Assembly: GCF_000620865.1 (NCBI RefSeq)
Contig: NZ_KK211190.1
Coordinates: 385,971-449,970 of the forward strand
Length of the DNA: 64,000 bases
Reading direction: 5' to 3'
Source: Exiguobacterium sibiricum 7-3
GTDB taxonomy: Bacteria; Bacillota; Bacilli; Exiguobacteriales; Exiguobacteriaceae
Numbering within the stretch: position 1 is the stretch's first letter; the number at the start of each line of letters is the position of its first letter. The notes under the pieces are model-generated. The model did not search any database, was not told where the DNA came from, and was given only the letters and a program-made list of their open reading frames with translations. Positions 45,117 through 55,122 of this stretch are shown here, piece after piece. The position numbers were made by a program, and so were the translations under genes.

Positions 45117-45118
45117 AT

Positions 45119-46024
45119 ATGAAAGGTATCATTCTGGCTGGTGGAAGTGGAACCAGGTTGTATCCACTGACAAAATCAATCTCTAAGCAATTGCTACCGG
45201 TATACGATAAACCGATGATTTACTATCCGATGTCGACTTTAATGTTAGCTGGAATCAAAGAAATATTAATTATTTCAACACCAGAGGATACACCACGCTT
45301 TGAACAACTGCTTGGTAATGGAGAAGAACTTGGACTCTCCTTGTCATATAAAGTTCAGGACTCTCCTGACGGTCTTGCTCAAGCATTTCTAATAGGAGAA
45401 GAGTTTATCGGAGAGGATTCTGTTGCTCTTGTGCTCGGCGATAACATCTATTATGGTCACGGGTTTACAGAGTTACTTCAAAGAGCAGCTTCTTTAAAAG
45501 AAGGCTCAACTGTTTTCGGTTATCAGGTTCACGATCCAGAACGTTTTGGCGTTGTTGAATTTGATGATCATCAAAATGTGATTTCAATCGAAGAAAAACC
45601 TGAAATCGCTAAAAGTAATTACGCTATTACTGGACTTTATTTTTATGATAATCGAGTCGTTGATTTTGCTAAATCGTTAAAACCTTCTCGAAGAGGAGAA
45701 CTTGAAATTACAGATTTAAACAAATGTTACCTTGAAGACAATTCCTTGCGTGTCGAGTTACTCGGTCGTGGATTTGCATGGCTCGATACAGGAACACATG
45801 AATCGTTGCTTGAAGCATCGACGTTTATCGAAACGATTGAAAGACGTCAGAAACTAAAAATCGCTTGTCTTGAAGAAATCTCATATCGCATGGGGTACAT
45901 TTCTAAAGGACAGTTGATTGAATTAGCGCAGCCACTACAAAAAAATGCTTATGGGCAGTACTTGCTTCATGTTGCGAAAACAGTGAAAGATACTTCTGAA
46001 AAGAAAGCAGGTTTTACTTTATGA
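45119..46024 (+). CDS. rfbA: glucose-1-phosphate thymidylyltransferase RmlA
   Basis: A 301-residue enzyme, first step of dTDP-L-rhamnose synthesis (dTTP + glucose-1-phosphate). Motifs are [73 protein letters not shown] and [15 protein letters not shown]. Length is as usual for the long RmlA form. GGGAG precedes ATG 45119; longer in-frame starts would run back into the flippase gene. The base composition turns less AT-rich here. The stop overlaps rfbC by four bases. Confidence 0.95.
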   Translation: MKGIILAGGSGTRLYPLTKSISKQLLPVYDKPMIYYPMSTLMLAGIKEILIISTPEDTPRFEQLLGNGEELGLSLSYKVQDSPDGLAQAFLIGEEFIGEDSVALVLGDNIYYGHGFTELLQRAASLKEGSTVFGYQVHDPERFGVVEFDDHQNVISIEEKPEIAKSNYAITGLYFYDNRVVDFAKSLKPSRRGELEITDLNKCYLEDNSLRVELLGRGFAWLDTGTHESLLEASTFIETIERRQKLKIACLEEISYRMGYISKGQLIELAQPLQKNAYGQYLLHVAKTVKDTSEKKAGFTL

Positions 46025-46578
46025 AAGCAATAAAAAGTAAATTAGAAGGCGTTCTTTTACTAGAACCTAACTTTTTTGGAGATCATCGTGGTTTTTTCAT
46101 GGAGAGCTACAATCGCCAAGTTTTTCATGATTTAGGCATTACACATGAGTTCATTCAAGATAATCATTCACTTTCTAAAGAAGCCGGTGTGCTGCGCGGT
46201 ATGCATTATCAGTTGGAACCAAAAGCGCAAACAAAGCTCGTTCGAGTTGGATCAGGAGCAATCTATGACGTAGTGGTTGATATGCGGATTGGTTCACCGA
46301 CCTATGGAGAATGGGAGGGATTTATTTTAAGCGAACATAATAAACGTCAGTTGCTTGTTCCAAAAGGCTTTGCACATGGTTTTTGTACGCTGACTGAGGA
46401 TGTTAATGTTCTTTATAAAGTGGATGAATTGTATTCGGCTGAACATGATCGTGGCATTCAGTGGAATGACCCTGAATTAGATATTAAGTGGCCAGTGACA
46501 AACCCGATTCTATCAGAAAAAGATACAAAACATCCAACGTTGAAAGATACAGAAAATAATTTTAAATGGAGTGAATGA
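46021..46578 (+). CDS. rfbC: dTDP-4-dehydrorhamnose 3,5-epimerase RmlC
   Basis: A 185-residue cupin-type epimerase, third step of dTDP-L-rhamnose synthesis. It shows [35 protein letters not shown] with the active-site His, [18 protein letters not shown], and [13 protein letters not shown] with WNDPEL. Length is standard. It overlaps rfbA by four bases and nearly touches rfbB, so the four rml genes are tightly coupled in the order A-C-B-D. Confidence 0.95.
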   Translation: MKAIKSKLEGVLLLEPNFFGDHRGFFMESYNRQVFHDLGITHEFIQDNHSLSKEAGVLRGMHYQLEPKAQTKLVRVGSGAIYDVVVDMRIGSPTYGEWEGFILSEHNKRQLLVPKGFAHGFCTLTEDVNVLYKVDELYSAEHDRGIQWNDPELDIKWPVTNPILSEKDTKHPTLKDTENNFKWSE

Positions 46579-46580
46579 GT

Positions 46581-47567
46581 ATGAATTTAATCGTTACTGG
46601 TGGTGCTGGTTTTATTGGAAGTAACTTTGTCCGTCATATGCTCAATACATATCCTGACTATACAATCATCAATCTTGACTTGCTAACCTACGCAGGAAAC
46701 AAAGAGAGTTTGGCTGATTTAATCGATAATCCTAAACATGTTTTTTTGGAAGGAAACATCACAGATCGTGATTTGTTAGATCAACTGATTACAGATTATA
46801 AAATAGACGGCATCATTAACTTTGCTGCTGAGTCGCACGTGGATCGCAGTATCTTAAATCCTGAAGTATTCGTCGAAACAAATATTCAAGGAACACTGGC
46901 ATTGTTAGACGCTGCCCGTAAGCATAAGTTGAAGAAGTATGTTCAAGTCTCAACAGATGAAGTGTACGGTTCGCTTGGAGCTGAAGGATACTTCACGGAA
47001 GATACACCGCTTGCACCAAACAGCCCATACTCAGCTTCTAAAGCAGGTGCAGATATGTTAGTCCGTTCATATTTCGAAACATACGGTATGGATGTCAATA
47101 TTACGCGCTGTTCAAATAACTATGGACCGTATCATTTCCCGGAAAAATTAATTCCTTTAATGATTACGAATGCAATGGATCAAAAGAATCTCCCGATTTA
47201 TGGAGATGGTGAAAATATTCGTGACTGGCTTCATGTAACCGATCATTGTGCAGCAATTGATTTAGTTTTCCACAAAGGTAAATCCGGTGAAGTTTACAAT
47301 GTAGGCGGACATAACGAGAGAACAAATAATCAAATCGTTGATTTAATTGTTGGCCGCTTAGATGTTTCGAAAGACTTGGTAACATATGTTGAAGATCGTT
47401 TAGGGCACGATCGCCGTTATGCGATTGATCCAATCAAGTTAGAGACAGAACTAGGATGGAAACCAAAATATACGTTTGATACAGGGATCGTTGAAACAAT
47501 TGACTGGTACTTAGCAAACGAAGCTTGGTGGCGTCCACTTAAAGAAAAAGCAGAACTCGTGAAATGA
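46581..47567 (+). CDS. rfbB: dTDP-glucose 4,6-dehydratase RmlB
   Basis: A 328-residue extended SDR, second step of the rhamnose pathway. It shows NAD-binding TGGAGFIGSNFVRHML, FAAESHVDRSI, the STDEVYGSLG catalytic loop with Asp-Glu, YSASKAGADMLV with the catalytic Tyr and Lys, and NNYGPYHFPEKLIPLMI. ATG 46581 is preferred over 46575 because GGAG is 9 bases upstream rather than 3. Its end overlaps rfbD by four bases. Confidence 0.95.
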   Translation: MNLIVTGGAGFIGSNFVRHMLNTYPDYTIINLDLLTYAGNKESLADLIDNPKHVFLEGNITDRDLLDQLITDYKIDGIINFAAESHVDRSILNPEVFVETNIQGTLALLDAARKHKLKKYVQVSTDEVYGSLGAEGYFTEDTPLAPNSPYSASKAGADMLVRSYFETYGMDVNITRCSNNYGPYHFPEKLIPLMITNAMDQKNLPIYGDGENIRDWLHVTDHCAAIDLVFHKGKSGEVYNVGGHNERTNNQIVDLIVGRLDVSKDLVTYVEDRLGHDRRYAIDPIKLETELGWKPKYTFDTGIVETIDWYLANEAWWRPLKEKAELVK

Positions 47568-48427
47568 AGAAAACTATTTTAATTACAGGTGCCAATGGAC
47601 AATTAGGTACGGATTTAGTTCATTTAGTCGACTCCTCATCATATGAAGTTGTAGCTTTTACGAAGCAGGGTTTAGATATTACGGATTACCCAGTTGTTGA
47701 AGAAACAATTCAACGAATTAAACCGGACTGGATTCTACATGCAGCTGCTTACACCAATGTTGAAGCAGCTGAAGATGAAGGGAAAGAAATGAATTGGCTC
47801 GTCAATGCGACAGGTACAGAAAATGTTGCAAAAGCAGCGAAGCAAGCTGGAGCAAAAATGATTTACGTCAGCACTGACTATGTATTCGATGGCACAAAAA
47901 CAACCGAGTATGAAGTAACAGATCAAGTTAACCCATTGAACGAGTACGGCAAAGCCAAGTTGGCTGGAGAACAAGCCGTACAAAGTATTTTAGGAGACGA
48001 CGGATATATTGTAAGAACTTCATGGGTATTCGGTGTTCATGGTAATAATTTTGTTTACACAATGATGAAACTAGCTGAGACGCGCTCTGAATTAAATGTA
48101 GTTGCTGATCAATTTGGTCGGCCGACGTTTTCAGAAGACTTGGCACGATTTATGTTATATCTTGTTGGAGATTCTAAAATTCCAGGTGGAGTCTATCACT
48201 TTTCTAATGACGAATCCTGTTCGTGGTATGAATTTGCAACGGAAATTCTAGCAGACACCACTACAACAGTAAATCCATGTAATTCAGATGCTTTTCCACA
48301 AAAAGCAGAGCGTCCGCAAAATTCAATCCTCAGCTTACTCTCTATAAGCAAGTTGAATTATACAGTGCCAACATGGAAAAATTCTTTAACAAGATTTAAA
48401 GAAAAAACTCTAGAAAATAAGGTGTGA
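47564..48427 (+). CDS. rfbD: dTDP-4-dehydrorhamnose reductase RmlD
   Basis: A 287-residue SDR, last step to dTDP-L-rhamnose. It shows LITGANGQLGTDLVHLV, the HAAAYTNVEAAEDE segment typical of RmlD, STDYVFDGTK, YGKAKLAGEQAV with the catalytic Tyr and Lys, RTSWVFGVHGNNFVYTM, and RPQNSILS near the end. Full length. It completes a full four-gene dTDP-rhamnose set and overlaps its neighbour upstream. Confidence 0.95.
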   Translation: MKKTILITGANGQLGTDLVHLVDSSSYEVVAFTKQGLDITDYPVVEETIQRIKPDWILHAAAYTNVEAAEDEGKEMNWLVNATGTENVAKAAKQAGAKMIYVSTDYVFDGTKTTEYEVTDQVNPLNEYGKAKLAGEQAVQSILGDDGYIVRTSWVFGVHGNNFVYTMMKLAETRSELNVVADQFGRPTFSEDLARFMLYLVGDSKIPGGVYHFSNDESCSWYEFATEILADTTTTVNPCNSDAFPQKAERPQNSILSLLSISKLNYTVPTWKNSLTRFKEKTLENKV

Positions 48428-48432
48428 AAATA

Positions 48433-49458
48433 GTGAATGTCACTGCGAAAATTTTAGTCACAGGTGCCGCTGGTTTTATTGGTGTGCATTTATCAAATCA
48501 GTTAACGAATCATGGCTATAGTGTAATAGGTTTGGATAATATAAATACCTACTACGACTTAAATTTAAAAAAAGACCGACTAGCTCAGCTAGACGATAAT
48601 AGAAATTTTACGTTTGTTGAATGTGATTTAACGGATAGAGAGCGTATTAATAAAATTTTTGAAGAACATCGACCGGCAGTTGTCATCAATTTAGCAGCCC
48701 AAGCAGGAGTCCGGTACTCCATTGAGAATCCGTATGCCTATTTAGATTCCAATCTAACCGGATTCCTTAATATCTTAGAGGCTTGTCGGAATTATCCAGT
48801 CGATCATTTACTGTATGCCTCATCTAGTTCGGTATACGGTGGAAACAAAGTCGCACCATTCTCTACAAATCATAATGTCGATCATCCAGTCAGCCTTTAT
48901 GCTGCGACTAAAAAATCGAATGAATTGATGGCACATACATACAGTCATCTCTACAATATCCCAACGACAGGACTTCGATTCTTTACAGTATATGGTCCAT
49001 GGGGACGTCCAGATATGGCCTACTTCTCCTTTACGAAAGATATCATTGAGGGGAATCCAATCAAAGTGTTTAATCATGGGAAAATGGAACGTGACTTCAC
49101 CTACATCGATGATATTGTAGAAGGAATCATCAAACTCATTCCACTTGTACCAGAAAAGAATTCGGATTGGGACGAAAGTGTCGACGAACTGGGTGCAAGT
49201 TTTGCTCCTTACCGTGTTTATAATATTGGAAACAATAGCCCTGTCCCATTAATGAAGTTTATTAATGTACTAGAAGAGAAAATCGGTAAAGAAGCGAACA
49301 AACAGTATATGGAGATGCAGCCAGGTGATGTTCTTCGGACTTACGCAGATGTCTCCGAACTCGAGCGTGACATTGACTTCAAACCAAGTACAAGTATTGA
49401 AGAAGGTCTTGGAAAATTCGTTGACTGGTATAAAGAGTACTACAGCGTCAAATTATAA
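48433..49458 (+). CDS. UDP-glucuronate 4-epimerase-like NAD-dependent epimerase (CapI/GAE type)
   Basis: A 341-residue extended SDR. It shows [18 protein letters not shown], the [21 protein letters not shown] segment diagnostic of the UDP-glucuronate epimerase group, [26 protein letters not shown], and [21 protein letters not shown] with Tyr-x3-Lys. [14 protein letters not shown] follows. It would turn UDP-GlcA into UDP-GalA. GTG 48433 has AAGGTG 8 bases upstream; GTG 48424 overlaps the rfbD stop and lacks that site. UDP-GlcA comes from the next gene, so the polymer probably contains a galacturonic or glucuronic acid. Confidence 0.9.
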   Translation: MNVTAKILVTGAAGFIGVHLSNQLTNHGYSVIGLDNINTYYDLNLKKDRLAQLDDNRNFTFVECDLTDRERINKIFEEHRPAVVINLAAQAGVRYSIENPYAYLDSNLTGFLNILEACRNYPVDHLLYASSSSVYGGNKVAPFSTNHNVDHPVSLYAATKKSNELMAHTYSHLYNIPTTGLRFFTVYGPWGRPDMAYFSFTKDIIEGNPIKVFNHGKMERDFTYIDDIVEGIIKLIPLVPEKNSDWDESVDELGASFAPYRVYNIGNNSPVPLMKFINVLEEKIGKEANKQYMEMQPGDVLRTYADVSELERDIDFKPSTSIEEGLGKFVDWYKEYYSVKL

Positions 49459-49475
49459 GAATAGAGGGACTTGAA

Positions 49476-50642
49476 ATGAAAATTACCGTAGCAGGAACAG
49501 GGTACGTCGGCCTTTCCATGGCCGTTTTACTCGCACAGCATAATGAGGTCACATCGATTGACATCATTAGAGAACGTGTCGATCTTGTCAATAATCTAAA
49601 ATCACCAATCGTTGATGCTGAAATCGAAAACTTCTTACAAAACAAAGAATTGAATCTGCATGCGACAACTGATAATTTTGAAGCGTACAAATATGCTGAA
49701 TTCGTCATTATTGCGACTCCGACGGATTATGATCCAACACGGAACTACTTCAACACGCGGACAGTTGAGAGCGTCATCGCGACAGTCCTTGCCATTAATC
49801 CGGATGCGACAATGGTCATCAAATCGACGGTACCGGTTGGCTACACACAAGAATTAAAAGAGAAGTTCGATACACCAAATATTATTTTCTCACCAGAGTT
49901 TTTGCGTGAAGGGCAGGCACTGCATGACAATCTTTACCCATCACGCATTGTCGTCGGTGAACAATCAGAACGAGCGCAACAGTTTGCTGATCTTTTACTT
50001 CAAGGAGCAATCAAAAAGGATGTACCGATTCTTTTGACAGATTCGACAGAAGCAGAAGCCATCAAGTTGTTCTCCAATACGTATCTTGCGATGCGTGTCG
50101 CGTTCTTTAACGAACTCGATACGTATGCAGAAGTCCGTAATCTTGATACGAAGCAAATCATTGAAGGTGTTGGGCTCGATAGCCGGATCGGTAATCATTA
50201 TAACAATCCTTCTTTCGGATACGGTGGGTACTGCTTACCGAAAGATACAAAGCAACTCCTTGCGAACTACGATGAAGTGCCAAATAACATTATCGGGGCA
50301 ATCGTTGAAGCGAACCGGACACGGAAAGATTATATTGCGGATACAATCATTAAACAAAATCCGAAAGTCGTCGGCGTTTATCGTCTAACGATGAAAACGG
50401 ACTCAGATAACTTCCGAGCATCATCGATTCAAGGCATTATGAAACGAATCAAGGCAAAAGGAATCGAAGTGACAGTCTTCGAACCTGTATTGACGGAAGA
50501 TACATTCTACAATTCTCGTGTCATTCGTGATCTTGAAGCGTTTAAGCAAGAATCAGATGTGATAATTTCTAATAGAATGCACCCTGAGTTAAGTGATGTT
50601 GAAGAAAAAGTTTATACAAGAGACTTATACAGCAGAGATTAA
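49476..50642 (+). CDS. ugd: UDP-glucose 6-dehydrogenase
   Basis: A 388-residue NAD-dependent oxidase that makes UDP-glucuronate from UDP-glucose. It shows [19 protein letters not shown] at the start, [33 protein letters not shown], and the catalytic cysteine in [16 protein letters not shown]. The short length matches the E. coli and Klebsiella type. It is a candidate substrate of the tyrosine kinase at 34683 by analogy with Bacillus. UDP-glucose is supplied by GalU at the head of the operon. Confidence 0.94.
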   Translation: MKITVAGTGYVGLSMAVLLAQHNEVTSIDIIRERVDLVNNLKSPIVDAEIENFLQNKELNLHATTDNFEAYKYAEFVIIATPTDYDPTRNYFNTRTVESVIATVLAINPDATMVIKSTVPVGYTQELKEKFDTPNIIFSPEFLREGQALHDNLYPSRIVVGEQSERAQQFADLLLQGAIKKDVPILLTDSTEAEAIKLFSNTYLAMRVAFFNELDTYAEVRNLDTKQIIEGVGLDSRIGNHYNNPSFGYGGYCLPKDTKQLLANYDEVPNNIIGAIVEANRTRKDYIADTIIKQNPKVVGVYRLTMKTDSDNFRASSIQGIMKRIKAKGIEVTVFEPVLTEDTFYNSRVIRDLEAFKQESDVIISNRMHPELSDVEEKVYTRDLYSRD

Positions 50643-50684
50643 ATAGAGAACTAATTAAGAATTAAAATAAGGGACGTGAAGCGA

Positions 50685-51896
50685 GTGGGGCATAGATATG
50701 AAGAATTTGATTCGATAAGAGGGATTGCTTCTTTAAGCGTTCTGTTTCACCATTGTTTAATAGTGGTACCTATTTTTTATGCTGCTCATCTTCATCAACA
50801 GAACTCAGATATGTTAGTAAATGTTTTTTCAAATTCGCCTTTACACGTTGTGTGGGCCGGACATGAGGCAGTTATTCTATTTTTTGTCTTAAGTGGATTT
50901 GTACTTTCACTTCCTATTTTAAATGGGAAACCACTTCAGTATAAAAGCTACTTAATCAAAAGATTTTGCAGAATATATCTTCCATATATATTTGTTATGG
51001 TACTCTCTTACACTTTTTATATGATATATAAAAATTTTAACTTGATTGATAATTTTTCTGAAAGTACAAGTATTTGGTTTAATACTATGTGGTCAGAAAA
51101 TCCAGATTTTAAATCTCTTATTTCAATTATACTTATGTTAGGTTATGGAACACATAATTTAAATACAGTTACTTGGAGTCTTATTCATGAGATGAGAATT
51201 TCTATTTTTTTCCCTTTTATAATATTGTTTGTTAATAAAAAAAATCCACTAAAATTCTTTGTGATAGCAATTAGTGTACTTTTCTCAATTTGGTTATTAT
51301 TTATGTTTGTATCTAACCTTGGTCTAAGTGAAGTCGTTTCTTACTTATTTTATAGCGTCGGTTATACTTTTTATTATAGTATTTTTTTCGTATTTGGGGG
51401 AATGTTAGCTAGATATAGAAGTAAGCTTTCTAATGTATTTTATAAAGCAAAAATAGAGATGAAAATTTTTGCAATTTTACTCTTTATATTTGGTTATACT
51501 ATTGAGTGGAATACAACATTTATTAGTTATTTGAAATATAGTGAAGTTTTAAATATTAAGCTCTTAGTTAATTTTTTGATTGATTTTACGATAGCATTTA
51601 GCGTTTGCTTATTGTTTATTATTGTATTAGGTTCTGGATTATTCAAAAGTATTTTGAAAAGACAAGAATTATTATATCTAGGTAAGATCTCGTTTAGTTT
51701 GTACTTGATACATCCTATTAGTTTAATGATGTTAATACATTTATTTAAAGAAACTTTAAATTTAGAATTTTTAATTTTAATTTCAGCTTTACTTTCAATA
51801 ATATTCGCACATTTTTTGTACAAATACATAGAAATTCCTACAATAACACTAGGTAAAAAACTCAGTAAAAGCAGTGAAAAGAAAAAAGTTGCTTAA
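50685..51896 (+). CDS. acyltransferase 3 family membrane protein (O-acetyltransferase)
   Basis: A 403-residue integral membrane protein with about ten helices. The N-terminal signature EFDSIRGIASLSVLFHHCLIV contains the conserved Arg and His of the acyltransferase 3 family. VILFFVLSGFVLSLPIL and YLGKISFSLYLIHP are also typical. It probably O-acetylates a sugar of the polymer on the membrane. GTG 50685 is preferred, with TAAGGGA about 10 bases upstream; GTG 50676 sits too close to it. Composition is again very AT-rich, the start of the second cassette. A terminator overlaps its last codons. Confidence 0.88.
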   Translation: MGHRYEEFDSIRGIASLSVLFHHCLIVVPIFYAAHLHQQNSDMLVNVFSNSPLHVVWAGHEAVILFFVLSGFVLSLPILNGKPLQYKSYLIKRFCRIYLPYIFVMVLSYTFYMIYKNFNLIDNFSESTSIWFNTMWSENPDFKSLISIILMLGYGTHNLNTVTWSLIHEMRISIFFPFIILFVNKKNPLKFFVIAISVLFSIWLLFMFVSNLGLSEVVSYLFYSVGYTFYYSIFFVFGGMLARYRSKLSNVFYKAKIEMKIFAILLFIFGYTIEWNTTFISYLKYSEVLNIKLLVNFLIDFTIAFSVCLLFIIVLGSGLFKSILKRQELLYLGKISFSLYLIHPISLMMLIHLFKETLNLEFLILISALLSIIFAHFLYKYIEIPTITLGKKLSKSSEKKKVA

Positions 51897-51917
51897 TTTT
51901 CTTTTCACTGCTTTTTT
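51867..51917 (+). terminator. intrinsic terminator overlapping the acyltransferase end
   Basis: AAAAGCAGTGAAAAGAAAA pairs with its complement across the stop codon and is followed by T. It suggests the polymerase gene downstream has its own promoter in 51918-52068. Confidence 0.8.
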
Positions 51918-52068
51918 ATAATAGTTAAATTAAGTGTACTTAATAATATATTATAAAATTGATTTCATAGATTTGATTAAAATCGAGTAGAATTTTTTTT
52001 GAAATCTATAAAAATGTACAACTAAATTTATAAGTTATTTAGTTATGAATATAAGGAGAGATACAAAA

Positions 52069-53316
52069 ATGAGGTTGTTATTGTTATATTTAGTTTCATT
52101 TGGTTTTATAAGTGCATTTGCTATAAACAAATGGGCGTCCATTCCTTTGATATTATCTTTACTGATATTAATTCAAACCATGTTTTTGGCATTCAAAAAC
52201 AACGTAAACTTAATAAATAATAAATACATATCAATGTATATTTATTTATTTTTACTAGCTACTTCTTTTAGTTATTTATTGCAAGTTAATACATTCGGCT
52301 TTCAAATAAAAGGTTTTACTCACACTGTTTCTTATTTTCTAGTGATTATTCTATATTTTTTGAGTATCGAGTTATCTTTTAGAATACACAATGTTTCGAT
52401 TAGCATTATTTTTAAGTATATATCTAAAGGAATCTTAGTAGTTTCGTTTTTTACTTTGATCGAATTTATCAGCAAGAATTTTTTTATGTTTGATTTTGAT
52501 AAATACATCCCTAGAGCTCAAGTAGAACAATTTGATGCAATTTATAATACTGGATTTAGAATATTTTTTAGATCAAGAGGAACTACTGAAGAATCTGGAG
52601 TCTTAGCAATGTATTTATTAATGTTTTTCCCTTTCGTAGTTTACTATTATAAATTTATTAACATTAGCAGAAAAAAACTTATAGGATCAATTGTAATGAT
52701 TTTATTGGCAATATTCAGCACGTTTAGCGCAGCTGGTTTTATTGAATTACTTATTGCTCTTTTGATTGTTATTTTATTGGCTATAATGAAAAAAATTAAA
52801 AATGGTTTTTCAAGTATACCGATTTTTTCAATTTTATTAACTATAATTTTAATGATTTTAGCTTTAATAAGTATTGTATATAAAAGGATAGATTTTGATT
52901 TTCTTGAAGGGATTTTTGTTAAGCTTACTTTTAGTAATGAATCATTTTCAGCAGGTTCAAGGTTGGAGCGGTGGAATTATGCCTTTTCATTGATTCAAAG
53001 CAATCCTATTTTTGGACACGGTGCTGGAATCGCAACTTTACAAAATGGGACAGGTAGTACAAATTTTTATTTAGAAGTGCTTATTGAAACTGGTTTTGTA
53101 GGTTTTTTGTTAATACTAGCATTATTTATAGCTATATTTAAAATGATTTTCAAAATGAATGATAGTATAAAATATGTTTACTTATTTTCTATCATAATTG
53201 TTTTGATACATTCTATAGTAATTTCACAATACCTTTTACCATGGATTTGGACATTGTTAGCTATCATTAGCTATCACTACTATATGAATAAAGAAGAAGA
53301 GGATAATATATTTTGA
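52069..53316 (+). CDS. O-antigen/capsule polymerase-like protein (Wzy candidate)
   Basis: A 415-residue membrane protein with about eleven to twelve predicted helices and a large outside loop (about 145-190, FDFDKYIPRAQVEQFDAIYNTG...RSRGTTEESGVLAMY). A later FGHGAGIATLQNGTGSTNFYLEVLIETGFVG segment is the typical Wzy/ligase family periplasm-side motif. It should join repeat units. ATG 52069 has AAGGAG 10 bases upstream; ATG 52045 lies before that site. Sequence conservation in this family is low, so the call rests on topology, one motif and context. Confidence 0.82.
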   Translation: MRLLLLYLVSFGFISAFAINKWASIPLILSLLILIQTMFLAFKNNVNLINNKYISMYIYLFLLATSFSYLLQVNTFGFQIKGFTHTVSYFLVIILYFLSIELSFRIHNVSISIIFKYISKGILVVSFFTLIEFISKNFFMFDFDKYIPRAQVEQFDAIYNTGFRIFFRSRGTTEESGVLAMYLLMFFPFVVYYYKFINISRKKLIGSIVMILLAIFSTFSAAGFIELLIALLIVILLAIMKKIKNGFSSIPIFSILLTIILMILALISIVYKRIDFDFLEGIFVKLTFSNESFSAGSRLERWNYAFSLIQSNPIFGHGAGIATLQNGTGSTNFYLEVLIETGFVGFLLILALFIAIFKMIFKMNDSIKYVYLFSIIIVLIHSIVISQYLLPWIWTLLAIISYHYYMNKEEEDNIF

Positions 53317-54242
53317 ATAATTGTAGGGAAAAACTTTTGATAGCGATTTTAATAACAATATTGATTCCAAGCATTATATATATATATTGGATTAATAATA
53401 TAAAAACAGCACTTCCTAGTGTTTTTATAGAAGATTTTAAAGCAGTTCCAAACGATAGAATAGATGATACTGACCAAATCCAAGAAGCAATTAATCATTT
53501 GAACAAGCATGGAGGTGGAGTAATTAAATTTCAAAAAGGAATTTATTTAGTCGATGCTGTAAAGTCAATTCAATTAAAAGATAATATTACTTTAGAGTTT
53601 AAAAAAGGTTCCATTTTAAAAGCCCTTCCTAACAGCGCAGAAGGATATGAAATGTTGAGTATTCATGATGTAAAAAATATAGAAATATTAGGAGCTGTAA
53701 AAATTATAGGCGAAAGAAATGAACATTTAGGCGTTACAGGAGAATGGGGAATAGGTATTAGTATAAAAGGTTCTACAGGGGTTCATATTGAAAAATCTAC
53801 AATTACAAATTGTTGGGGGGATGGTATATATATCGGTAGGTCTAATAAAAAAAAATACAGTAAAAACATTACTATAGAAAATGTAAAATTTCATAATAAT
53901 AGACGTCAAGGAATTTCTATTATTTCAGTAATTAATCTTAAAGCAACTAATATTAATGTTAACAACACCAATGGTACGAAACCTGCAAGTGGGATTGATT
54001 TAGAACCTAATCGTCCAGATGAATTTTTACAAAATGTAGAAATTGTTAATCTTTATACAAAAAATAACCAAGGATATGGTTTACTCTTTGCCATAGGACG
54101 ATTATCTGAGAGTGAAAATTATATAAACATTAAAGTTACTAATACTAAAAATATCAAAGATAATATAGGGATATTTGTACCAAATAGGATAAAAGGAAAA
54201 ATCAAAATAGGTGATGAATATATATTAAACACATCACGATGA
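53313..54242 (+). CDS. membrane-anchored right-handed beta-helix protein (pectate lyase-like)
   Basis: A 309-residue protein with one N-terminal membrane helix (about 9-30) and an outside domain. EDFKAVPNDRIDDTDQIQEAINHLNKHGGGVIKFQKGIYLV is the start typical of pectate lyase-superfamily beta-helices, and repeated short strands (ITIENVKFHNNRRQGISII, ATNINVNNTNG) follow. No catalytic residues can be assigned. It may trim, epimerise or bind the uronic-acid polymer made by this locus. TTG start, overlapping the polymerase stop; AAGAGG lies about 11 bases upstream. It is AT-rich like its neighbours. Confidence 0.78.
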   Translation: MNNCREKLLIAILITILIPSIIYIYWINNIKTALPSVFIEDFKAVPNDRIDDTDQIQEAINHLNKHGGGVIKFQKGIYLVDAVKSIQLKDNITLEFKKGSILKALPNSAEGYEMLSIHDVKNIEILGAVKIIGERNEHLGVTGEWGIGISIKGSTGVHIEKSTITNCWGDGIYIGRSNKKKYSKNITIENVKFHNNRRQGISIISVINLKATNINVNNTNGTKPASGIDLEPNRPDEFLQNVEIVNLYTKNNQGYGLLFAIGRLSESENYINIKVTNTKNIKDNIGIFVPNRIKGKIKIGDEYILNTSR

Positions 54243-54282
54243 AATGTTTAAAAAATATAAAAATAAGTTGGAGGCATAGACT

Positions 54283-54792
54283 TTGATTGATAAAATTAGG
54301 TTTATTGTTAAACAAAAGTTAAGAGATATGATAATTAATTCCATTGCTTCATCTTATTTTATGCCATTAATAGTTCGTAAAAAAATTTATAATATTTTTG
54401 GAATAAAGACGCATACAAAATCTATTCGACCTAATTGTTATTTTGGTGGAAATAATATAGAAATAGGCAAAGGGACAACTGTAAATGGAGGTTGTTATTT
54501 CGAAAATCTTGAAAAAATCAAAATAGGTAAAAACTGCGATATTGCAATGGAAGTGCTCTTTTGTACTTCTACGCATGAGTTAGGTGCAAGCGATAAACGA
54601 GCAGGAAAGCCTTATGGTCAGTCTATTTATATTGGCGATGGTTGTTGGATTGGAGCAAGGGTCACTATACTGCCAGGTGTAATAGTTGGAAATGGATGCG
54701 TGATTGGAGCAGGATCTTTAGTTACAAAAGATTGTGAGCCTAACAGTCTTTATTTAGGGTCACCTGCGAAAAAAATTAAAGAATTAAATTAA
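54283..54792 (+). CDS. hexapeptide-repeat acyltransferase (LbetaH)
   Basis: A 169-residue soluble enzyme of the left-handed beta-helix class. Repeats of the [LIV]-G-x4 type run through the whole protein (IEIGKGTTVNGGCYFENLEKIKIGKNCDIAMEVLF, then IYIGDGCWIGARVTILPGVIVGNGCVIGAGSLVTKD). The STHELG segment contains the usual active-site His of serine/maltose-type O-acetyltransferases. It probably acetylates a sugar precursor or the polymer. TTG start with TTGGAGG upstream. It is the last gene of the polysaccharide locus on this strand. Confidence 0.88.
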   Translation: MIDKIRFIVKQKLRDMIINSIASSYFMPLIVRKKIYNIFGIKTHTKSIRPNCYFGGNNIEIGKGTTVNGGCYFENLEKIKIGKNCDIAMEVLFCTSTHELGASDKRAGKPYGQSIYIGDGCWIGARVTILPGVIVGNGCVIGAGSLVTKDCEPNSLYLGSPAKKIKELN

Positions 54793-55122
54793 GTGAAACA
54801 AATTATAATTTGTAATAGAAATACTCATACTAAGCTTTAAGTAAAATGTTCGTAAATTAAACAGTGTCTTTTGATGACATAGTCTTTCAAATAGTTTTAA
54901 ATGACATATTATTAATATGGTGTGTATGAAATGATATAGATTGGCTTATTTTTATTTATTAAACTCTGAAACTGTAATCTGTTTCTACAGCGATGATATT
55001 GAATCTAATTTATTAGAATATAATTGTATTTAAATTCTCATTAGTAGAAATTTCATAGTGTACAGTATAGTCTGGAAATTATGAAAATAATTTCTGGTGG
55101 GAAAATCAAAGGAGGACTTCTC
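54793..55122. other. AT-rich intergenic end of the polysaccharide locus
   Basis: 330 bases without a gene. It includes a 16-bp perfect palindrome (listed separately) just after the acyltransferase stop and a GAAAC/GTTTC small hairpin near 54970. No good intrinsic terminator, att-like repeat or gene remnant is seen. Confidence 0.5.
54798..54813. repeat. 16-bp perfect palindrome
   Basis: ACAAATTATAATTTGT reads the same on both strands and starts six bases after the acyltransferase stop. It could be a weak terminator hairpin or a binding site; no T run follows. Confidence 0.6.

Noticed and set aside
45023..45118. An N-terminal extension of RmlA upstream of 45119
   Set aside because: It would overlap the flippase gene, has no ribosome site and does not match RmlA, which starts MKGIILAGG with GGGAG upstream.
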